In this document: piece after piece, positions 58,975 through 64,000 of the stretch
How positions within the stretch are numbered: position 1 is the first letter of the stretch
Layout: each line of letters starts with the position of its first letter
From: DASXBJ01 sp036491755
Lineage (GTDB): Bacteria; Chloroflexota; Dormibacteria; Dormibacterales; Dormibacteraceae
DNA length: 64,000 nucleotides
Direction: 5' to 3'
Assembly: GCA_036491755.1 (NCBI GenBank)
Contig: DASXBJ010000031.1
Coordinates: 32,902-96,901 of the forward strand
Position numbers and translations under genes: made by a program
Notes under the pieces: model-generated
Seen by the model: the letters and a program-made list of their open reading frames with translations, nothing else
What the model was told of the DNA's origin: nothing
The model's database searches: none

Positions 58975-59913
58975 ATTTCGTTCTCGGCGGACGTCAAGAA
59001 CGAGATGGCGGGGCTGCTACCTGCGAGGCCCTGCTGTCAGCTGAGCGAGTTGCTCGGCATCTATTTCGGTTCCCGTGGCCGCCTGCTGACCAACCAGCGC
59101 GGGCGCTCGGCCTACTTCTCGCTGCTCCGCAACGCGGTCGCGCGAAAGGTCGTCCGGCTGGGCCGCGCGGCCGGCCACATGGATGCCAAGTACCAGGCCG
59201 TCAAGACGCGCAAGCGGATGTCGTTCTTCATCGAGCTGACGCTGCCGCCGACGCTGGTCCCGATGTTCACGCAGTCCGCATCCCATGCGATGCCCGAGGC
59301 TGCGTGCGACCGCAAGGCGATGCTGCGTGGGCTGTTCCTGGGGTGCGGATCGGTCAACGCGCCGAGCTCCCGCTACCACCTTGAGTTCGTGGCCCCGACG
59401 TCATCGTGGGCTGCCGCGATCGCCGCGATGGCCGAGAGCGCAGAGGTCAAGGTCGGGATCATGGAACGGGGCGGCCAGTCGGTGGCGTATGTCAAGGAGG
59501 GAGACGCGATCGTGCGTCTGCTTTCCATGATGGGCGCCAGCCGGGCCGTCATGGAGTTCGAGAACGTCAGGGTTGTCCGCGAGGTGAGCGGCGAGGTGAA
59601 TCGTCGCCTGAACTTCGAAACGGCGAACATAGGCAAGACGATCGGCTCCGGACTGCGGCAGGCGGCGGCGATCGAACGTCTCGAGGCCATGGGGCGCCTC
59701 GACCACCTGCCTCCCGCGCTGCGTGAGATGGCGCGCTGGCGCACCGCCAACCCCCAGCTCAACCTGGGCGAGCTGGCGGGCCGCATGAGGCTGTCCAAGT
59801 CGGCCGTCAATCACCGGCTGCGGCGGTTGCAGGAGCTCGCCGGCTCCAAGGGCGATGGGGGCGGCAACGGCTCCATGAGCCGGTCCGCGCTGAACGGACG
59901 GCGCTTTGCCTAG
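58975..59913 (+). CDS. whiA: WhiA sporulation/cell-division regulator homologue, ATT start
   Basis: A 312-residue WhiA with LAGLIDADG-like N-terminal part (about 1-200) and a C-terminal helix-turn-helix (LGELAGRMRLSKSAVNHRLRRL). The start is taken as ATT 58975, giving MSFSADVKNEMAGLL, which matches the conserved WhiA N-terminus (MSFxxxVKxEL); starting at ATG 59005 would delete it. GGAGGGG sits in front. It heads whiA-gap-pgk-tpiA-gpmA, the standard Terrabacteria order. Confidence 0.88.
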   Translation: MSFSADVKNEMAGLLPARPCCQLSELLGIYFGSRGRLLTNQRGRSAYFSLLRNAVARKVVRLGRAAGHMDAKYQAVKTRKRMSFFIELTLPPTLVPMFTQSASHAMPEAACDRKAMLRGLFLGCGSVNAPSSRYHLEFVAPTSSWAAAIAAMAESAEVKVGIMERGGQSVAYVKEGDAIVRLLSMMGASRAVMEFENVRVVREVSGEVNRRLNFETANIGKTIGSGLRQAAAIERLEAMGRLDHLPPALREMARWRTANPQLNLGELAGRMRLSKSAVNHRLRRLQELAGSKGDGGGNGSMSRSALNGRRFA

Positions 59914-59983
59914 ACGTTGTTCGAGATGCGCTAGCTAACATTAGGCCGGTCGCTGTCACAGCCGGTTACAGGAGCGTGCGCAG

Positions 59984-60994
59984 ATGGCCATCAGGGTTGG
60001 CATCAATGGCTTCGGGCGGATCGGCCGCAACATCTATCGCGCGGCTCAGGAGCTGAAACCGGACTTCGAAATCGTCGCCGTCAACGACCTTGGCGATGCT
60101 GCCACCTTCGCCCACCTGCTGAAGCACGACACCGCCCTCGGCACCTTTGGACCCGAGGTGGGCGCGTCGGCGGACTCGATCACAGTCGACGGCAAATCGA
60201 TCAAGTTCCTGAGCCATCGCGACCCAGCTGACCTGCCGTGGAAGGACCTTGGCGTCGCCGTCGTCATCGAGTCGACCGGGCTGTTCACCGACGCCACCAA
60301 GGCTCGTGTCCACATCGACAAGGGCGGAGCGAAGAAGGTGGTCATCTCGGCGCCGGCCACCAACCAGGACTTCACCGTGGTCATGGGCGTCAACCACAAG
60401 GCCTACGACCCGAAGAAGCACAACGTGGTCTCCAACGCCAGCTGCACCACGAACTGCTTCGTTCCCCTCGCCAAGGTGCTGCACGACTCGTTCGGAATCG
60501 AGCGCGGCATGATGACGACGATCCACGCCTACACCGCCGACCAGAAGCTGCAGGACCTTCCTCACAAGGACCTGCGGCGCGCAAGGGCGGCCGCCGACAA
60601 CATCATCCCGACGTCAACCGGGGCCAACCGCGCGGTCGCGGAGGTGCTGCCGGAGCTGGCGGGAAGGTTCGCCGGCATGGCGTTCCGGGTGCCGATCCTC
60701 GACGTGTCGGTCGTCGACCTGACCGTTCAACTCGGCAGGAACGCGACCGCGCAGGAGATCAATGCCGCCTTCGACGAGGCCGCGAGCGGGGAGCTGCGAG
60801 GCATCCTCTCCGTGAGTCACGAGGAGCTGGTCTCCTCCGACTTCAAGGGCAACCCGCACTCGTCGATCGTCGATGCGCCGCTCACCCTCGACCTCGGCGG
60901 GAACTGGGCCAAGGTGGTCAGCTGGTACGACAACGAATGGGGCTTCAGCTGCCGGATGGTCGACCTTGTCACCTACATGGCGGGCATGCTCTGA
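59984..60994 (+). CDS. gap: Type I glyceraldehyde-3-phosphate dehydrogenase
   Basis: A 336-residue GAPDH: NAD-binding GINGFGRIGRN, catalytic Cys in SNASCTTNC, His in the later TTIHAYTADQ, and WYDNEWGFSCRMVDL near the C-terminus. AGGAG precedes the ATG by 9 bases. Glycolytic gap-pgk-tpiA-gpmA follow in a row and are overlapped or closely spaced. Confidence 0.96.
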   Translation: MAIRVGINGFGRIGRNIYRAAQELKPDFEIVAVNDLGDAATFAHLLKHDTALGTFGPEVGASADSITVDGKSIKFLSHRDPADLPWKDLGVAVVIESTGLFTDATKARVHIDKGGAKKVVISAPATNQDFTVVMGVNHKAYDPKKHNVVSNASCTTNCFVPLAKVLHDSFGIERGMMTTIHAYTADQKLQDLPHKDLRRARAAADNIIPTSTGANRAVAEVLPELAGRFAGMAFRVPILDVSVVDLTVQLGRNATAQEINAAFDEAASGELRGILSVSHEELVSSDFKGNPHSSIVDAPLTLDLGGNWAKVVSWYDNEWGFSCRMVDLVTYMAGML

Positions 60995-62157
60995 AAGCAT
61001 CCATCAGCTCGGTCGATGTGGCCGGCAAGCGCGTCCTGGTCAGAGAGGACCTCAACGTGCCGCTGTCCAAGGGCGCCATCTCGGACGACGGGCGGATCCG
61101 CGCGGCGATCCCGACGCTGGAGCACCTCGGGCGGCGCGGCGCGATGGTGATCGTGCTGTCCCACCTGGGACGTCCGAAGGGGGCCGATCCGGCGCTGACC
61201 CTGCGTCCCGTGGGGACGCGACTCTCCGAGCTGCTCAAGCAGGAGGTCGGGTTTGCGTCCGACTGCGTTGGCGAGCCGGCCACCTCGGCCGCCGGCAGGC
61301 TGTCGTCCGGCCAGGTGCTGCTGCTCGAGAACGTTCGATTTCACCCGGAGGACGAGGCCAACGACCCCGTCTTCGCCCAGAAGCTGGCCGCGCTCGGTGA
61401 GATCTTCGTCAATGATGCGTTCGCGGCCTCACACCGCGCGCACGCGTCCGTCGTGGGCGTGGCCGCATACCTGCCCGCCTTCGCGGGGGAGCTGATGGAG
61501 GCAGAGCTGAGCGCCCTCCACCATGCCCTCGACCACCCGGCGCGCCCGATGATCGCGGTGGTTGGCGGGGCCAAGGTGTCGACCAAGATAGGCGTGCTCG
61601 ACAACCTTCTGGGCAAGGTCGACGCCGTGCTGATCGGCGGCGCCATGGCCAACACCTTCTTCAAGGCGAAGGGCTGGCCGACCGGTGACGGGCTGGTCGA
61701 GGACGGCGCGCTCGAAGAGGCTCGGGCGGTGATGGCCAAAGCCAAAGAGAAGCTGGTCCTCCCGATCGACCTGGTCTGCGCACGGCGAATGGAGGCCGGA
61801 CAGCCTCTTCGGGTCATGGAGGCGAACGCCGTCGAGGCGGGCTGGATGGCGCTCGACATCGGGCCGAGGACCGTCCTGGCGTTTGCGCACAAGCTGCGAG
61901 ACGCCGGATCCGTGATCTGGAATGGCCCCATGGGTGTGGCAGAGATCAAAGATTTCAGCGACGGCACACGGGCGGTCGGCGAGGCGATCGCGGCTTCGGG
62001 CGGCTACACGCTGGTGGGCGGCGGCGACACGGTTGCCGCGGTCGACGCGCTGGGGCTCACGGGACGCTTCTCGCACGTCTCCACCGGCGGAGGGGCGACG
62101 CTGGAGTACCTCGAAGGCAAAGAGCTGCCCGGCATCGCGATCCTCAAGGAGCGATAG
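60991..62157 (+). CDS. pgk: Phosphoglycerate kinase, CTG start candidate
   Basis: A 388-residue PGK. KASISSVDVAGKRVLVREDLNVPL contains the first strand and the RxDxNVPL motif; STGGGATLEYLEGKELPGI is the C-terminal signature. The gap stop TGA overlaps the pgk CTG (CTGA), giving full-length N-terminus. The nearest standard start, GTG 61018, would remove SSVD and place the start at the first strand. Both are possible; CTG is preferred because of the coupling overlap. Confidence 0.88.
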   Translation: MKASISSVDVAGKRVLVREDLNVPLSKGAISDDGRIRAAIPTLEHLGRRGAMVIVLSHLGRPKGADPALTLRPVGTRLSELLKQEVGFASDCVGEPATSAAGRLSSGQVLLLENVRFHPEDEANDPVFAQKLAALGEIFVNDAFAASHRAHASVVGVAAYLPAFAGELMEAELSALHHALDHPARPMIAVVGGAKVSTKIGVLDNLLGKVDAVLIGGAMANTFFKAKGWPTGDGLVEDGALEEARAVMAKAKEKLVLPIDLVCARRMEAGQPLRVMEANAVEAGWMALDIGPRTVLAFAHKLRDAGSVIWNGPMGVAEIKDFSDGTRAVGEAIAASGGYTLVGGGDTVAAVDALGLTGRFSHVSTGGGATLEYLEGKELPGIAILKER

Positions 62158-62160
62158 GAA

Positions 62161-62952
62161 GTGTCGAGCCGGCCTCCTGGAATGCCGATCCTGGCCGCCA
62201 ACTGGAAGATGAACCCGAACGACGCGGATTCGGCCCTCGATCTCGTACGCGGAGTCCTGTCCGTGGCGCGAGGCCACGCCGACCGGATCGAGGTGGCGCT
62301 GTTTCCGCCCTTTCCGTGGCTCATGTCGGTGGCCGAGGTCATCGCCGAGTCCGGCGTGAAGCTTGGCGCGCAGGACTGTTTCTGGGAGACGTCGGGCGCA
62401 TACACCGGCGAGGTCTCTCCCGCGATGCTCAAGGGTTGGTGCGACTGGGTGATCGTCGGCCATTCCGAGCGCCGGATGTATCTCGGCGAGACGGATGAGA
62501 TGGTGGCGAAGAAGGCCGCGGCCGGGCTGGCGTGCGAGCTCAGCGTGATCATGTGCGTCGGCGAGCTGACCGAGCATTACGACGCCGGCACCTCCGATCA
62601 GGTGGTCAGCGCTCAGGTCAAAGCCGGCCTTGCCAACTGCTCGGCCGACGACTCGGCCCGCCTGGTCATCGCGTACGAGCCCGTGTGGGCCATCGGCAGC
62701 GGAAAGAGCGCGGACGCCGAGCACGCGTACAAGACCATGCGGCTGATCCGCCGCGTGGTGGGGGAGATGATCGGCGCCGGCGCTGCGCGCAAGGTTCGCG
62801 TGCTGTATGGCGGCAGCGTCAACTCGAGCAACGTGCAGTCATACGTCGAGCTGCCCCTGTGCGACGGCGTCCTCGTCGGCGGGGCCAGCCTGGATGCTGC
62901 GGAGTTCGCGCACATCGTGAGAGTGACGGCCGAGGTGTATGGCCACCGGTAG
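62161..62952 (+). CDS. tpiA: Triosephosphate isomerase
   Basis: A 263-residue TIM with Lys in ILAANWKMN, His in VGHSERR, Glu in YEPVWAIG and the phosphate-binding LYGGSV / GVLVGGASL. GTG start, 3 bases after pgk. It overlaps gpmA by 14 bases. Confidence 0.95.
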   Translation: MSSRPPGMPILAANWKMNPNDADSALDLVRGVLSVARGHADRIEVALFPPFPWLMSVAEVIAESGVKLGAQDCFWETSGAYTGEVSPAMLKGWCDWVIVGHSERRMYLGETDEMVAKKAAAGLACELSVIMCVGELTEHYDAGTSDQVVSAQVKAGLANCSADDSARLVIAYEPVWAIGSGKSADAEHAYKTMRLIRRVVGEMIGAGAARKVRVLYGGSVNSSNVQSYVELPLCDGVLVGGASLDAAEFAHIVRVTAEVYGHR

Positions 62953-63706
62953 CGGCTCTCGGCCGGGCACGCTCGTGCTGCTGCGCCACGGCCAGAGCAC
63001 CTGGAACCTCGAGAACCTTTTCACGGGCTGGCATGACGTTGGTTTGAGCGAGCGGGGTGTCGCCGAGGCGGTGGAGGCGGGTCGCCTGATGCAACGGTCC
63101 GGGCTTGCTCCGGACGTGGTTCACACGTCGCTCCTGGTGCGAGCCATCCGCACGGCCGACCTGGCGCTTGGCGAGATGGGTCGCACCTGGATTCCGGTGA
63201 GGCGCAGCTGGCGCTTGAACGAGAGGCACTATGGCGCGCTGCAGGGCTTGAACAAACGGCAGACCACCGAGCAGTACGGGGAGGAGAAGGTCAAGCTGTG
63301 GCGTCGCAGCTATGGGGTTCGGCCGCCGCTGCTCGAGGCGTCCGACGAGCGGCATCCGTCGCACGATGCGCGGTACTCCGACCTGGCGCCGGAGGTCCTG
63401 CCCGCCGCGGAGTGCCTGGAGGACGTGGTGGAGCGGATGCTGCCGTACTGGTATGACTCGATCGTGCCTGACCTAAGGGTCCACTCGTGCGTGCTGGTCT
63501 CGGCCCACGGCAACAGTCTCCGGGCGCTGGTCAAGCATCTCGACGGTCTGAGTGAGCGGGAGGTGGTCGACCTGGACATCCCCACGGGCGTGCCGCGCGT
63601 GTATGAGCTGGGGGAGGATCTGCGACCGGTGTCGTGGAGCTACCTGGGTGACCCGAAGGAGATCGAGCGGCGCGCGGCTGCAGTGAAGGCACAGGCTTCG
63701 GGCTAG
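62939..63706 (+). CDS. gpmA: 2,3-bisphosphoglycerate-dependent phosphoglycerate mutase
   Basis: A 255-residue dPGM: LVLLRHGQSTWNLENLFTGW with catalytic His, RRSWRLNERHYGALQGLNK, and the second His in VLVSAHGNSLRALVKHL. It interconverts 3- and 2-phosphoglycerate with a phospho-His enzyme. It is the last gene of the glycolytic operon and is followed by the 160-bp direct repeats. Confidence 0.94.
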   Translation: MATGSGSRPGTLVLLRHGQSTWNLENLFTGWHDVGLSERGVAEAVEAGRLMQRSGLAPDVVHTSLLVRAIRTADLALGEMGRTWIPVRRSWRLNERHYGALQGLNKRQTTEQYGEEKVKLWRRSYGVRPPLLEASDERHPSHDARYSDLAPEVLPAAECLEDVVERMLPYWYDSIVPDLRVHSCVLVSAHGNSLRALVKHLDGLSEREVVDLDIPTGVPRVYELGEDLRPVSWSYLGDPKEIERRAAAVKAQASG

Positions 63707-63708
63707 GC

Positions 63709-64000
63709 GGCTGAAGGTCACCTTGTGGGAGTGGCGCGTCGGGACCGGCTGTGAGGAGGGGTGGCTGAGGGAGGCTGGCAGGAAGGAGCGGGTTGGAGAA
63801 ATTCCGGAGGTGTTACTGCTCGCTGACATTTTGGCACCCCTTGTTTTCGTGCTCTTTGTCTGCCAAGTGGCTGAAGGTCACCTTGAGGGAGTGGCGCGTC
63901 GGGACGGGCTGTGAAGAGGGTGTCGGGGGGAGGCTTGGGAGTAGGAAGCAGGCGGGAGAAATTTCGGAGGGAACTGCCGCTTGCTGACAGTTTGGCACCC
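63709..64000. repeat. Two tandem direct repeats, 160-161 bp period, noncoding
   Basis: Unit 1 is about 63709-63840 and unit 2 about 63869-64000, sharing GGCTGAAGGTCACCTT and GGGAGTGGCGCGTCGGGAC at the left and TTTGGCACCC at the right, with a 28-base spacer. The middles differ. No conserved protein reading is visible: short ORFs run through both units in all frames with many changes. The array may continue past the window. Unit 1 right end with TTGGCA and TGCCAA 23 bases later could form a hairpin. Confidence 0.7.

Noticed and set aside
63723..63987. Short overlapping ORFs in the terminal repeat
   Set aside because: They run through both repeat units with different translations and have no start-site signal; noncoding repeat is more likely.
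63709..64000. CRISPR array
   Set aside because: The repeated units are about 130 bp with a 28-bp gap, only two copies, and the middles vary; no cas genes nearby.

Overview
The window is a gene-dense, high-GC bacterial chromosome segment with almost no intergenic space, many GTG/TTG starts and 4-bp stop/start overlaps. Several features point to a soil-type Terrabacteria lineage such as Chloroflexota, Candidatus Dormibacterota or a deep Actinobacteria relative: a uvrC-rapZ ... whiA-gap-pgk-tpiA backbone, a possible Gram-positive-type SOS box at uvrB, menaquinone and polyprenyl genes, and promoters whose -10 box sits 6-7 nt from the start codon. The phylum is an inference; no rRNA, tRNA, phage, IS or CRISPR array is visible.

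Layout. 1-12.8 kb: glycosyltransferase tail, HtpX protease, a 1029-residue transporter-HEAT-cNMP fusion, exonuclease VII, MoaA, a PaaF/PaaG/PaaJ-like beta-oxidation trio, MenG, and a TetR-controlled operon in which a YjbQ domain is fused to a polyprenyl diphosphate synthase. 12.8-25.8 kb: KDPG-type aldolase, two tiny Flp-type pilins absent from simple ORF calling, a 4-hydroxybenzoyl-CoA reductase operon (hcrC-hcrA-hcrB plus a HAD hydrolase), aroC, a two-subunit CoA-transferase, RsgA, and an enoyl-CoA hydratase/DUF3237/aldehyde dehydrogenase group. Together with the moaA and moeA cofactor genes this reads as aromatic and acyl-CoA catabolism.

25.8-49 kb: small regulatory, lipoprotein and membrane genes, then DNA-repair genes (polA, mutM, uvrB, uvrA, uvrC) interspersed with PAP2 phosphatase, CutA, a MacB-like ABC exporter, MoeA, two hotdog thioesterases lying between uvrB and uvrA, an MFS protein and two DUF4190 membrane proteins. 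49-59 kb: a RapZ-like protein with a decayed kinase domain, then about 9.3 kb of accessory genes (epimerase, KdpD/KdpE-like two-component system, two divergent APC transporters with a direct-repeat site between them, a creatinase-like M24 protein and a lone E1-beta subunit) interrupting the usual rapZ-yvcK-whiA neighbourhood; yvcK is absent. 59-63.7 kb: whiA (apparently starting at ATT) followed by gap-pgk-tpiA-gpmA. The last 290 bases are two copies of a 160-bp noncoding direct repeat that runs off the edge.
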